The position numbers were made by a program, and so were the translations under genes. A stretch of 64,000 bases of DNA, taken from positions 434,001 to 498,000 of the forward strand of contig BMUX01000006.1 in assembly GCA_014650415.1 (NCBI GenBank), given 5' to 3'. How positions within the stretch are numbered: the first letter of the stretch is position 1; every line of letters starts with the position of its first letter. Positions 11,116 to 19,806 of this stretch are shown piece by piece. The stretch is from Streptomyces spiroverticillatus. GTDB lineage: Bacteria; Actinomycetota; Actinomycetes; Streptomycetales; Streptomycetaceae. Under the pieces are notes generated by a model. It saw only the letters and a list, made by a program, of their open reading frames with translations. It was not told the origin of the DNA and made no database searches.

Positions 11116-11940
11116 GTGCCCGAAGGCCACACCATCCACCGCCTCGCGCACGAGTACGCCACCCGCTTCACCCCGCACCCCCGCTTGAGCGTCACCAGCC
11201 CGCAGGCCAAGTTCGCCGACTCCGCCGCCCTCCTCGACGGCCACCGCCTGGCCACCACCGAGGCGCACGGCAAGCACCTCTTCCTCGGCTTCGGCCCCCT
11301 CGGCTGGGTCCACATCCACCTGGGCCTCTTCGGCAAGGTCAACTTCGAGGACTCGCCCCCCGCGGGCCCCGCGAAGACGGACACCGTCCGTCTGCGCCTG
11401 GCCACCCCCGCCGCAGAGGCGTACGCCGACCTGCGCGGCCCCACCACCTGCACGCTGATCACGGACGCGGAGAAGCAGGCGATACACGCCCGTCTCGGCC
11501 CCGACCCCCTGCGCGACGACGCGGACCCCGACCGGGCCCGCGCCCGCATCCAGGCGTCCCGCACCACGATCGCCGCACTCCTGATGGACCAGAAAGTCGT
11601 CGCCGGCGTCGGCAACGTCTACCGCGCCGAAGTCCTCTTCCGGCACGGCATCGACCCGTACACCCCGGGAACGGCGGTCACCGGCGCCCAGTGGGCCGCG
11701 ATCTGGCAGGACCTCGTGGATCTGATGCGCGAGGGTGTGCGTCTCAACCGCATCGACACCGTGCGTCCCGAGCACACCCCCGAGGCGATGGGCCGCCCGC
11801 CCCGCAAGGACGACCACGGCGGCGAGGTGTACGTCTACCGCCGCGCCGCCATGCCCTGCCACCTGTGCGGCGACGAGATCCGCACCGCCGACCTCGCCGC
11901 CCGCAACCTCTTCTGGTGCCCCACCTGCCAACCGGCCTGA
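11116..11940 (+). CDS. Fpg/Nei family DNA glycosylase/AP lyase
   Basis: A 274-residue base-excision repair enzyme. After Met removal Pro2 is the Schiff-base nucleophile and Glu3 the general acid (MPEGHTIHRLAH); a Lys in the HGKHLFLGF strand completes the active site. The central ALLMDQKVVAGVGNVYRAEVLF is the helix-two-turn-helix. The C-terminal zinc finger is intact, C-x2-C-x16-C-x2-C (CHLCGDE to CPTC). PEGHTIH instead of PELPEVE points to the Nei/endonuclease VIII branch (oxidised pyrimidines) rather than Fpg proper. GTG 11116 has AGGAG about 7 bases upstream. Its stop lies 4 bases from the stop of the convergent acetyltransferase gene. Confidence 0.92.
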   Translation: MPEGHTIHRLAHEYATRFTPHPRLSVTSPQAKFADSAALLDGHRLATTEAHGKHLFLGFGPLGWVHIHLGLFGKVNFEDSPPAGPAKTDTVRLRLATPAAEAYADLRGPTTCTLITDAEKQAIHARLGPDPLRDDADPDRARARIQASRTTIAALLMDQKVVAGVGNVYRAEVLFRHGIDPYTPGTAVTGAQWAAIWQDLVDLMREGVRLNRIDTVRPEHTPEAMGRPPRKDDHGGEVYVYRRAAMPCHLCGDEIRTADLAARNLFWCPTCQPA

Positions 11941-11944
11941 AGCC

Positions 11945-13189
11945 TCAGAACCCGTGCGGCAGCCACGGCGCCACGTCCGACCCGAACGCCGCCGCGGCCT
12001 CCGCCACCGCCCCCTCGCGCAGCTCCCGCACCCGCCCGGCCGCCGCCAGCGCCGCGAGCGAGACCCCCCCGAGGTAGGCCGCACCCAGCTCTCGCACGGA
12101 CAGGGCGAGGTCCGCCGGTTCCGCCGTGCGCACGCACACCGCGCCCTTCGCGTCCCCGGTCAGCCGCCACCGCCCCTCGTTCCACGGGCAGAAGGCGTCC
12201 TCGACCTCCAGCACCACGTCCACCGGCGTCCGGTACGTCCGTGCCTCCAGCGCCGCCCCCACGTCCACCAGACGCACGTGCAGTGCGTCCCGCAGCACCA
12301 GGGAGCTGCGCCGCACGTCGGACACCAGGTGCACCCACGTGTCGTCCGACGGACGGTTCAGGGCGACCAGCTTCGACGTGAGATCCAGGTCGAACAAGAA
12401 CCGCCACAGTGCGGCCGCCGCCTGCGGAGCCCGCGGCCCCACCGCCTCCAGGTCCTCCAGGAACACCACCCCGTCGGCCCCCGCCGCACTCCACTGCGGC
12501 TTCACCCGGAACCGGGCGAAGCCCAGCACCGTACCGTCGGCGTCCTCGGCCAGAACGCACTGGAGCGCCGTCGCGCCCTCCCGGTCCTTCTCCGGGTCCA
12601 GCATCGGCAGTCGGTCCCAGCCGGGCTGCCGTGCCATCATCCCGGGCCGTCCCGGCACCGCCCGTGCGTAGATCTCCTCGCACGTCCGGTGGACGCCGGG
12701 ATCGGTCACCTGCGCATACCGCAGCCGTACGTCGTCGGTACCCTCCGGCACGGCGATCCGCACCCTCGCGGTGTCGATCTCGGCCCGCGTCTCGAACGTG
12801 CCCACGCCGTACCCGAACCGGCCGTAGATCATCGGCTCCGACGCCACGAGCACCGCGACGGCCTCGCCGCGCGCCCGTACGTCGTCGAGCTGGTGGCGCA
12901 TCATCGAGGTCAGCACCCCGCGCCGCCGGTGCGTGGCGGCCACGCTCACCATGGTCACCGCCGCGACCGGCAGCGACGCCCCGCCGGGCACCGTCATCCG
13001 GAAGCTGAAGGCCCCGGCGGTCGCGACGCAGCTGTCGCCCTCCCACACACCGAGCGTGCGGTCGAACTCGGTCAGGTCGCGGTAGAGCTGCTGCTCCTCC
13101 TGCGACTCCGTGACGGCGAAGGCCCGTTCCAGAGACGCGTAGAAGGGCTCCCACTCGGCCTCGGTCAGCACCCGCAGTTCCGTAGTCAT
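11945..13189 (-). CDS. Eis-like GNAT N-acetyltransferase
   Basis: A 414-residue acetyltransferase of the Eis type: an N-terminal GNAT domain (VAAVTMVSVAATHRRRGVLTSMMRHQL holds the acetyl-CoA pyrophosphate loop RRRGVLTS), a second atypical GNAT region, and a C-terminal sterol-carrier-like domain. The chain ends in WLPHGF; a terminal Phe carboxylate is catalytic in mycobacterial Eis, so the exact end supports the call. Eis enzymes acetylate amines on aminoglycosides and on protein or peptide lysines; the substrate here is unknown. The ATG has no strong ribosome site. It is convergent with the glycosylase gene and divergent from the phosphatase gene. SKLVALNRPSDDTWVHLVSD in the C-terminal half is characteristic of the family. 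Confidence 0.9.
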   Translation of the reverse strand: MTTELRVLTEAEWEPFYASLERAFAVTESQEEQQLYRDLTEFDRTLGVWEGDSCVATAGAFSFRMTVPGGASLPVAAVTMVSVAATHRRRGVLTSMMRHQLDDVRARGEAVAVLVASEPMIYGRFGYGVGTFETRAEIDTARVRIAVPEGTDDVRLRYAQVTDPGVHRTCEEIYARAVPGRPGMMARQPGWDRLPMLDPEKDREGATALQCVLAEDADGTVLGFARFRVKPQWSAAGADGVVFLEDLEAVGPRAPQAAAALWRFLFDLDLTSKLVALNRPSDDTWVHLVSDVRRSSLVLRDALHVRLVDVGAALEARTYRTPVDVVLEVEDAFCPWNEGRWRLTGDAKGAVCVRTAEPADLALSVRELGAAYLGGVSLAALAAAGRVRELREGAVAEAAAAFGSDVAPWLPHGF

Positions 13190-13296
13190 ATGCCCATGCC
13201 TACCAGCGGCCGGTCATGACAAGCCACTCATTTCGAACGCAATGTCATGGGGGTCCCCCTGCGGAGCAGCCGCAAGGGTGGATAGGGTCCACGACA

Positions 13297-14439
13297 ATGG
13301 GCGCGGCACGGAGAGTCGATTCGTACACGGCCCGGTGGCGGAAGTCCGCGCACCGGGTCCGCAACGGGCTGCGCCGCTCCGGCGTCGACTACTTCCGCGG
13401 CGACGGCTCCGACTGGATCGCCCTGGCGGCCCTTCTGCTCACCGTCCCGGCGATCGCTTTCGGCACGATCGTGCTGCCGGTGTGGTGCGCGCCGTCGATG
13501 CTCGTCCTGCCGATCGTGGCGGGCGGCCTGCTGCTGCGTCCCGCCAGCCTGCTGGGCCTGTACGCGGCCGCGGCGACCGCCCTGATCGTCGAGTCCGTCG
13601 TCCTCGGCCCCTACACACAGGGACCGGCACGCGTCACTCCCGGCACCGTCCTGACCGTCGCAGCGTGCGGTTTCTTCGGCCTCGTCGTCGCCCAGTTCAG
13701 GGCGCGCGTCGGAGTGCCCTGGAGACGCGGCGGCACCATGCTCTTCGACCTGCGCGAACGCATCCGGGTGCAGAGCGCCCTGCCGCAGCTGCCCAAGGGC
13801 TGGCACCGGGAGATGGCACTGCGTCCGGCCGGCGGCCAGTCCTTCTCCGGCGACTTCGTCGTCGCCGCGCGCACCAACGGCGGCCGCACCCTGGAAGTCG
13901 TCCTCACCGACGTCTCCGGCAAGGGCATGGACGCGGGCTCCCGCGCCCTGCTGCTCTCCGGTGCCTTCGGCGGCCTCCTCGGCTCGCTGCCGCCGCACGA
14001 CTTCCTGCCCGCCGCCAACGGCTACCTCCTGCGCCAGAACTGGGACGAGGGCTTCGCCACCTCCATCCACCTGGTGCTCGACCTGGAGACGGGGGAGTAC
14101 GAACTCCTCTCCGCCGGACACCTGCCCGCCCTGCAACTCCACGCCGGCAGCGGCCGCTGGGAGGAGAAGTCCGGCGAAGGACCGCTCCTGGGTGTGTACG
14201 ACGGCGCGGAGTTCGACCCCGGCAAGGGCGTCCTGGCCCCCGGCGACGTCCTGATGCTCTTCACGGACGGCCTGGTGGAGGCCCCGGGCCGCGACATCAG
14301 CGAGGGCGTCGACCGCCTCACCGGCGAGGCAGACCGCTACGTCTCCGCAGGCTTCGAGGGCGCCGCCTGGCACCTCATCGAAGCCGTCGCCAAGGACGTC
14401 AACGACGACCGAGCCCTGCTGCTCCTGTGCCGCGACTGA
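13297..14439 (+). CDS. Membrane PP2C/SpoIIE-type serine phosphatase
   Basis: A 380-residue phosphatase. The N-terminal 40 residues are basic, followed by three to four hydrophobic helices (about residues 45-125: WIALAALLLTVPAIAFGTIVLPVW onward), then a SpoIIE/PP2C domain from about residue 155. Metal-binding acidic motifs are visible: SGDFVVAA, VLTDVSGKGMDAG and, near the end, LFTDGLVEA with DDRALLLL. Such enzymes dephosphorylate anti-anti-sigma factors and control alternative sigma factors; there is no sensor or anti-sigma kinase domain, so the input is unknown. ATG 13297 is preceded by GGATAGGG; a 27-codon upstream extension is not chosen because it has no conserved features. Immediately after its stop lie three tandem copies of a 27-base repeat. 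Confidence 0.88.
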   Translation: MGAARRVDSYTARWRKSAHRVRNGLRRSGVDYFRGDGSDWIALAALLLTVPAIAFGTIVLPVWCAPSMLVLPIVAGGLLLRPASLLGLYAAAATALIVESVVLGPYTQGPARVTPGTVLTVAACGFFGLVVAQFRARVGVPWRRGGTMLFDLRERIRVQSALPQLPKGWHREMALRPAGGQSFSGDFVVAARTNGGRTLEVVLTDVSGKGMDAGSRALLLSGAFGGLLGSLPPHDFLPAANGYLLRQNWDEGFATSIHLVLDLETGEYELLSAGHLPALQLHAGSGRWEEKSGEGPLLGVYDGAEFDPGKGVLAPGDVLMLFTDGLVEAPGRDISEGVDRLTGEADRYVSAGFEGAAWHLIEAVAKDVNDDRALLLLCRD

Positions 14440-14440
14440 C

Positions 14441-14521
14441 ACCGGCACCGGTGACAGAAACCCGCACACCGGCACCGGTGACAGGAACGGGCGCACCTGC
14501 ACCGGTGACAGGAATCGCTGC
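14441..14521 (+). repeat. Tandem 27-base repeat with ACCGGCACCGGTGACAG core
   Basis: Three copies start at 14441, 14468 and 14495, exactly 27 bases apart; the third has T for G in the core. Read in one frame they would encode (T/A)PAPVT plus three residues. The same core occurs singly elsewhere in coding and intergenic sequence. Confidence 0.9.
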
Positions 14522-14596
14522 GACAGTGCCCGCGCGCACCTCATAGAGGCGCTCGCGGGCACTGTCCGTTGTGCAGCACGTGTGTGCAGCACGTGC

Positions 14597-15793
14597 TCAA
14601 CGCGCCGCCGAAGGCTCCTTCTCCAGCGATACGACTTCCAGCACAGGTACGTCCCGGTCCTTGCCCGGCAGGATCTTCGCCAGCCAGTGCGACTGCCCGG
14701 CAACCAGCGGCCCCAGCACGGCCAGCAGCAGCACGTATCCGGCGATGAACGGCGACAGCCGCTCGTCCAGCCCGGCGCCCGCCGCCATGGTGGCGAGGAT
14801 CAGCGCGAACTCGCCCCGGGCCAGCAGCGTGGTGGAGATGTTCGCGGCGGGCTGCGCCCCGAAACCATAGATCTTCGCGGCGCTGACGCCCGCGACCACG
14901 TTCATCAGCAGGGTCACCGCGACGGCCGCCAGCACCGGCCACAGGACGACGGGCAGGTCGCCCGGGTCGATGGACAGCCCGAACGCGAAGAAGAAGATGG
15001 CGCCGAAGGCGTCCCGCAGCGGATGCACCAGCTTCATGATGCGCTCGCCGGACGAGGTGCTGCCGAGCATCAGACCGACCATGAACGCGCCGATCGCGTC
15101 CGCCACCCCGAACCACTCCGAGACGCCCGCCACGAACACGGCCGCGCCGAGGAAGGAGATGACCAGGAGCTCGTTGTCCTTGGTCCCGATGAGCCTGCCG
15201 ATCACCTTCGTGCCGAACCGGGCGGCCAGCGCGAGCAGCAGCAGGAAGCCGAAGGCCTTGCCCGCGTCGACGGACGCCGCCGCGAGGCTGTCCGCACCGG
15301 ACAGGATGGGCTGGAGGGCGGCCAGGTAGAGCGCGAGGAAGATGTCCTCGACGACGATGATGCCGAGGATCGGCTTGGTCTCCTTGTTGCCGATGCGTCC
15401 CAGGTCCACCAGCACCTTGGTGACGATCGCGGACGAGGAGATGCCGAGCACACCGGCGAGGACGAGGGCCTCCGAGGTCCCCCAGCCGAGCGCGAAGCCG
15501 AAACCGAGACCGGCGCCGACGTTCAGAGCGAGATAGGTGGCCCCGGCGAGCGCCATCTTGCGCCCGCCCTCCTTGAGGTCGTCCAGGTGGAATTCGAGAC
15601 CGAGGTAGAAGAGCAGCAGGACCAGGCCCAGTGCGGAGAGCATCTCCAGCTCGTGCGGATCCTTCAGCAGGACCCAGCCGGGCGTGTGCGGGCCGAGCAG
15701 GATCCCGGCCAGGATGAACAGGGGGATGGTCGGCAGGCCGATCCGGCCGCCGAGCCGGGCGAGAACAGCGGCGGCGAGAAAAGCGCCGCCCAT
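14597..15793 (-). CDS. CPA2-type cation/proton antiporter (Kef family)
   Basis: A 398-residue (or 407, see below) membrane protein with about 12 helices exchanging Na+ or K+ for protons. Family motifs are GLPTIPLFILAGILLGPHTPG, LGLVLLLFYLGLEFHLDDL and SSSAIVTKVLVDLG; the last is the discontinuous ion-binding helix. There is no C-terminal KTN/RCK domain, so no nucleotide gating is evident. The first ATG (15793) has no ribosome site, whereas AGGAGG (15835-15830) lies 9 bases before an in-frame ATC at 15820, extending the protein by IGHADTLIA, which fits the start of homologues as I remember them. An AUC start, or a sequencing or evolutionary change at a former ATG, should be considered. The C-terminus LEVVSLEKEPSAAR is cytoplasmic. 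Confidence 0.9.
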   Translation of the reverse strand: MGGAFLAAAVLARLGGRIGLPTIPLFILAGILLGPHTPGWVLLKDPHELEMLSALGLVLLLFYLGLEFHLDDLKEGGRKMALAGATYLALNVGAGLGFGFALGWGTSEALVLAGVLGISSSAIVTKVLVDLGRIGNKETKPILGIIVVEDIFLALYLAALQPILSGADSLAAASVDAGKAFGFLLLLALAARFGTKVIGRLIGTKDNELLVISFLGAAVFVAGVSEWFGVADAIGAFMVGLMLGSTSSGERIMKLVHPLRDAFGAIFFFAFGLSIDPGDLPVVLWPVLAAVAVTLLMNVVAGVSAAKIYGFGAQPAANISTTLLARGEFALILATMAAGAGLDERLSPFIAGYVLLLAVLGPLVAGQSHWLAKILPGKDRDVPVLEVVSLEKEPSAAR

Positions 15794-15880
15794 GGCTATG
15801 AGGGTGTCTGCGTGTCCGATGGGACCGTTCCTCCTGTGGCGTCGGGGATCGTCAAAGGGGTGAGGTCAAGAGCGCGTCAA

Positions 15881-15902
15881 TAAACCGTCAGTAATTAGTT
15901 TA
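15881..15902. promoter_or_regulatory. AT-rich inverted repeat in a divergent promoter region
   Basis: TAAAC-N12-GTTTA encloses GTAATTAG, in an island of low GC (about 15876-15916) between the antiporter and the serine hydrolase. On the minus strand TAAACT could be a -10 for the antiporter. An operator for a local regulator is possible. The rest of the 15821-16066 gap shows nothing I recognise. Confidence 0.35.
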
Positions 15903-16066
15903 CCGAACATTTTACGTCGCAAGTAGTCCCCTTCGCGGAGGAGGTGGTGTCAGGTACACCTGCGACCGGGTGTCCCGGCCCATCGGACGGCGCCACAGGC
16001 CGGGCGTACGCTCCCCGTCAAGTGATCACCGTGTGGTCAATGTGCTTGTCGAGCGGGGGAGTTGGC

Positions 16067-18073
16067 ATGGCGATACGCAGGGCCTGGCGAAGATGCGTCA
16101 CCGGGACGCTGGCAGGAGCGGCACTCCTGTGCGGCACGGCACTCCCGGCGCAGGCGGCACCGGCCCCGGTGCGCCTGGCACCGGCCCCGGCACCGGCCGC
16201 CCAGGGCAGCCCGCACGCCGCCCCCGACCCCGCCGCAGTGCGCGCCTTCCTCGACAAGGAGGTGCCCGCCCGGCTCGCCGCCCGCAACATCCCCGGTGCC
16301 GCCGTCACCGTCGTCACCGGCGACAGGGTGCTCGCGAGCGCCGGGTACGGTGTCGCCGACCTCGACCGGCGCACCCCCGTCGCCCCCGACCGGACCCGGT
16401 TCTTCACCGGCTCCGTCGCCAAGGTCTTCACCGCCGTCGCCGTCCTGCAACAGGTCGACACGGGCCGCCTCGACCTCGCCGCCGACGTCAACACGTACCT
16501 CACCCAAGCGCCCTTCACGATCAAGGACACCTATCCGGGCCGCCCCGTCACCGTCGGCGACCTCCTCACCCACACCTCCGGCTTCGACACCACCGTCCTG
16601 GGCGTCGGCACCGCCGCACCCGAGGACGCCGGCAGCATGGAGGAGTACCTGCGCACCCGCCAGCCCGACCGGCTGCGCCCGCCCGGCACCACCGCCTCCT
16701 ACGACAACTACGGCCTCACCCTCGCCGGATACCTCGTCGAGCAGGTCACCGGCCAGTCCTACGCCTCGTACGTCCACACCCGCATCGCCCGCCCCCTCGG
16801 CATGACGGGCACGCTCTTCGACCAGCACGACCCGCGCGTCCGGGACTCCGGCACCGCCGTCGGATACCGCCCCACCGGCCCCGGTGAACAGATCCGCGCC
16901 CGCGGCCAGTTCGGCCCCATGCCCCCGACCGGTGCCGGAACCGTCACCACCGCCGGCGACATGGGCCGCCTCCTCCAGGCCCTCCTCACCGACGGCCGCG
17001 CCCCCGACGGCACCCGCATCCTGACGCCCCGGAGCACCGCCGCCCTCAAGGCCCGCCACCACGCCCCCGACCCCCGTGTCCCCGGCATGGCCTACGTCCT
17101 CACCCAGGACGTCCGCGAGGGCCGCCCGCTGCTCCTCAAGGACGGCGACCTCGCCGGCTTCCACGGCCTGCTCGCCCTGCTGCCCGACCGCGCCACGGGC
17201 CTGTACGTCACCTTCAACGGCGACGGCGACGCCGCCTCCGCCCCCTGGGCCGCCCGCGACCTGGTGAACGATTTCGTCGCCCGCTTCTTCCCCGCGAGCA
17301 CGCCCCCGAAGGACGAAGCCGCCAAGGACCTCCTCGCCGCCGACTTCGAGGGCACCTACCGCTCCACCCGCACCTCGCACGAAGACCTCTCCGCCGCCGG
17401 AGCCCTCTTCGGCGACGTCACCGTCACCGTCGACCCGGAGAGGGGAGTCCTCACCACCGAGGGCCTCTCCCTGGACCCCGACCGCACCACCCGCCACTGG
17501 GTGCCCTCCGGCCCCTACCGCTTCCGCGAACAGGGCGGCCAGAGCCTCATCGCCTTCCAGGACGGCACCCTGCTCTCCGGCGACGACCCGACCGTCTCCT
17601 ACACCCGCTCCGCCTGGTACGCGTCCTCCACAACCCACCGACTGACCCTGTACGCGACCCTGGGCGTCCTGCTGACCGCCCTCCTCGGCCTGCCCACGAC
17701 GGCCCTCGTCCGCCGCCTGCGCCACGCGGCCCCCGCACCCGGCTCCACCACCGCCCGCGTGCTGGGCCTCACGGCAGCCGCCCTCCCGATCGTCTTCCTC
17801 GGCCTCTTCCTCACCCTCGCCGCCGACCCCAACGCCCTGAACGAGGCGGTGTTCCTGGACGACTCACCCCTGCTGACCGGCTCCCTGGCGGCCCTCAGCC
17901 TCTGCGTCCCGGTCACCGGCGCCGCACTCGTCCTGTCCGTCGCCGCCCGGCGGCGCGGCTGGTGGAGCAGGGCGGGCCGGATCCACTACACCCTCGTCGC
18001 CCTGTCGGCGGCGCTCTTCCTCGCCGCACTCCTGCCCTACCACCTCGTCGGCTGGCCCTGGCTCACCGGCTGA
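16067..18073 (+). CDS. Membrane-tethered serine hydrolase (beta-lactamase/class C fold)
   Basis: A 668-residue exported protein. Residues 1-30 are a signal peptide (AQA cleavage). A PBP4*/class C beta-lactamase domain follows: nucleophile motif Ser116-V-A-Lys119, second motif Tyr212-D-Asn214 (SYDNYGLTLAGYL), LLTHTSGF and a third motif near LKDGDLAGFHG. A middle beta-rich region (about 425-520) is typical of the family. Four hydrophobic helices (about 530-665) end in LVGWPWLTG, so the catalytic domain faces outside while the C-terminus is in the membrane. Activity could be D-Ala carboxypeptidase, peptidase or esterase; the sequence does not decide. ATG 16067 has GGGGGAG upstream; an extension to 15944 would bury the signal peptide and is rejected. 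Confidence 0.88.
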   Translation: MAIRRAWRRCVTGTLAGAALLCGTALPAQAAPAPVRLAPAPAPAAQGSPHAAPDPAAVRAFLDKEVPARLAARNIPGAAVTVVTGDRVLASAGYGVADLDRRTPVAPDRTRFFTGSVAKVFTAVAVLQQVDTGRLDLAADVNTYLTQAPFTIKDTYPGRPVTVGDLLTHTSGFDTTVLGVGTAAPEDAGSMEEYLRTRQPDRLRPPGTTASYDNYGLTLAGYLVEQVTGQSYASYVHTRIARPLGMTGTLFDQHDPRVRDSGTAVGYRPTGPGEQIRARGQFGPMPPTGAGTVTTAGDMGRLLQALLTDGRAPDGTRILTPRSTAALKARHHAPDPRVPGMAYVLTQDVREGRPLLLKDGDLAGFHGLLALLPDRATGLYVTFNGDGDAASAPWAARDLVNDFVARFFPASTPPKDEAAKDLLAADFEGTYRSTRTSHEDLSAAGALFGDVTVTVDPERGVLTTEGLSLDPDRTTRHWVPSGPYRFREQGGQSLIAFQDGTLLSGDDPTVSYTRSAWYASSTTHRLTLYATLGVLLTALLGLPTTALVRRLRHAAPAPGSTTARVLGLTAAALPIVFLGLFLTLAADPNALNEAVFLDDSPLLTGSLAALSLCVPVTGAALVLSVAARRRGWWSRAGRIHYTLVALSAALFLAALLPYHLVGWPWLTG

Positions 18074-18094
18074 CCCCGCACACCGGCGCCGGCG

Positions 18095-18125
18095 GCCCCA
18101 ACGAGCACCAGCGCCGGTGACAGGA
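18095..18125 (+). repeat. Single copy of the GCACC..CCGGTGACAG motif
   Basis: AACGAGCACCAGCGCCGGTGAC and the following AGG lie just after the serine hydrolase stop. The sequence matches the 14441 repeat core with two differences. Confidence 0.6.
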
Positions 18126-18158
18126 CGCACGCACCGACCCCGGCGGCCGGGACCGCGC

Positions 18159-19343
18159 TCAGCGCGCCCCGGCCTCCGGCGTCTTTTGGAACGCCCACCC
18201 CAGATCCGGCTCCGTCACCGGCTTCAGCACCCGCCGCACCACCGGTGTGCACAGCACCGTCACCAGCACGACCGCGCACAACGTCACCACGACCCGCCCC
18301 GCCGGTGTGTCCAGGTGGTACGTCTCGGCCCAGCCCGCGTACTCCGCGTACCGGATCACGAAACCGTGCAGCAGATACCCGCCGATCGTCCCCGCACCCA
18401 ACGACGTGAACCACATGCGCCGCCGCGGCACCCACGCCAGGAAGCACGCGGTGAGCACCAGTGCCGCCGCGAACATCGCGTACGTCATCAACACCCCCAC
18501 CCACCACGGCTGATCCATCTCCTGCGCCCCGTGATTGCGGTACACCCAGTCCAACTGGGTGCGCGGCGCAGCCCAGTACAGGAAAACAAGCGACAGCACG
18601 CACACCGGAACCGCGGCCCACCGCACCTTCCACCGCTGCACCAGCCGGAAGTGCTCCGGACGCAGCCGCAGCCCCAGCACGAAGAACGGCAGGAACTGCA
18701 ACACCCGCTGCGCCGACAACTGTTGATCGATGTCCGGTACGGCGGAGGCCGCCGCCGCGATCAGCAGCGCCAGCACAACGGGCCACCGCACCGCCATGAA
18801 CAGAGGCGTCAGCAGCCGCCAGAAGAAGAGCGCCATCAGGAACCACATCAGGAACCACGGCGACAGCATCCGCACCGGTGCCCGCTCGCCCTCCATCACG
18901 CCGAAGAACACCGCGTACGCCGTCTGGAAGACCACATACGGAACAACAACGCTCGAAACAAGCCGCATCAGTTTCCGCGGCTTCATGTCGAAGGACCGCG
19001 AGAAGTACCCGGAGATCAGGATGAACGCCGGCATGTGGAACACGTACACCCACATGTACAGCGCCTCGGTGGTCCGGCTCCCGGAGAGCACGAGGGGCCA
19101 CGAGTGCCCCACCGCGACCAGCACGATCGCCAGGTACTTGGCGTTGTCGAAATAGGCGTCGCGCCCCTTGTTCCCCTTGTCCGGCCGCCCTGGCGCGGTC
19201 TTCGCCGCCGGTCTGTGCCCGAAACCGCCCGGGGAGACGAGCTCGGGGACCGGCTCCCGCACCTGCGGAAGAGGGACCCTCTGTTGTGTCTGAGGCGTCG
19301 GAGACATTTGAGGCACCCTAGTACCGCCCCGAACGTGCGTCAC
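18159..19343 (-). CDS. Acyltransferase 3 family membrane protein
   Basis: A 394-residue protein with a soluble Pro/Gln-rich tail of about 60 residues, then about ten helices of the acyltransferase_3 (OafA/WecH) family. YFDNAKYLAIVLVAVGHSWPLV holds the conserved catalytic His in the first helix, and YVFHMPAFILISGYFSR is the second family motif. Such enzymes O-acylate sugars, lipids or antibiotics at the membrane, taking acyl groups from the cytoplasmic side. The GTG at 19343 and the ATG at 19307 (MSPTPQTQQ) are both possible; neither has a strong ribosome site. It stands alone between convergent and divergent genes, so the acceptor is unknown. GIVR-type transposon or cluster genes are absent nearby. 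Confidence 0.85.
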   Translation of the reverse strand: MTHVRGGTRVPQMSPTPQTQQRVPLPQVREPVPELVSPGGFGHRPAAKTAPGRPDKGNKGRDAYFDNAKYLAIVLVAVGHSWPLVLSGSRTTEALYMWVYVFHMPAFILISGYFSRSFDMKPRKLMRLVSSVVVPYVVFQTAYAVFFGVMEGERAPVRMLSPWFLMWFLMALFFWRLLTPLFMAVRWPVVLALLIAAAASAVPDIDQQLSAQRVLQFLPFFVLGLRLRPEHFRLVQRWKVRWAAVPVCVLSLVFLYWAAPRTQLDWVYRNHGAQEMDQPWWVGVLMTYAMFAAALVLTACFLAWVPRRRMWFTSLGAGTIGGYLLHGFVIRYAEYAGWAETYHLDTPAGRVVVTLCAVVLVTVLCTPVVRRVLKPVTEPDLGWAFQKTPEAGAR

Positions 19344-19545
19344 TCGTTGTCCGGTACCCCCGTGTGTCGCCTACACCACTGCTGCGGCAAGATCACGTCG
19401 TGATCCGGCCATCGTCGGCGACCGACTGTGCGTCACCCGGCAGTCAGCAATGGGGTGTTGGTGGCACGATGGCCTAGCGGGGGAGCACTGGGCGGCCGTG
19501 TGTCCCCGGGCCGGCAAGGCGGACCGACCAAGGGTGTGATCAGTT

Positions 19546-19740
19546 GTGGCCATTTCACTGTCAGTGGTGCTGCTGTTGGCAGTCGTCCTCGTGGTGCTGA
19601 TACGAGGCAAGTCGCTCAAGGCGGGACCCGCGCTCGTCGCGATCCTCTTCGGCTTCTTCCTCGCCTCCACCGGCATGGCCGACGACATCCAGCGCTTCCT
19701 GAACTCCATAGCCAGCACCCTCAACTCCATCAACTTCTGA
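19546..19740 (+). CDS. Small membrane protein of unknown function
   Basis: A 64-residue protein beginning at GTG 19546. Residues 3-20 (ISLSVVLLLAVVLVVLI) and 26-44 (AGPALVAILFGFFLASTGM) are hydrophobic with a basic RGKSLK turn between them, so both ends are probably on the same side. The C-terminus (ADDIQRFLNSIASTLNSINF) looks like an amphipathic helix. I recall similar small proteins being widespread in Streptomyces, without assigned function. Codon use is normal for the genome. It lies between the divergent acyltransferase gene and the tRNA pair. An AAGGG about 11 bases upstream is a weak ribosome site. Confidence 0.7.
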   Translation: MAISLSVVLLLAVVLVVLIRGKSLKAGPALVAILFGFFLASTGMADDIQRFLNSIASTLNSINF

Positions 19741-19806
19741 GTCCCGGTGCACGCAGAAAAACCTCCGGCCCGGCGAGCGAACTCACCGGGCCGGAGGCCG
19801 TTGCAG

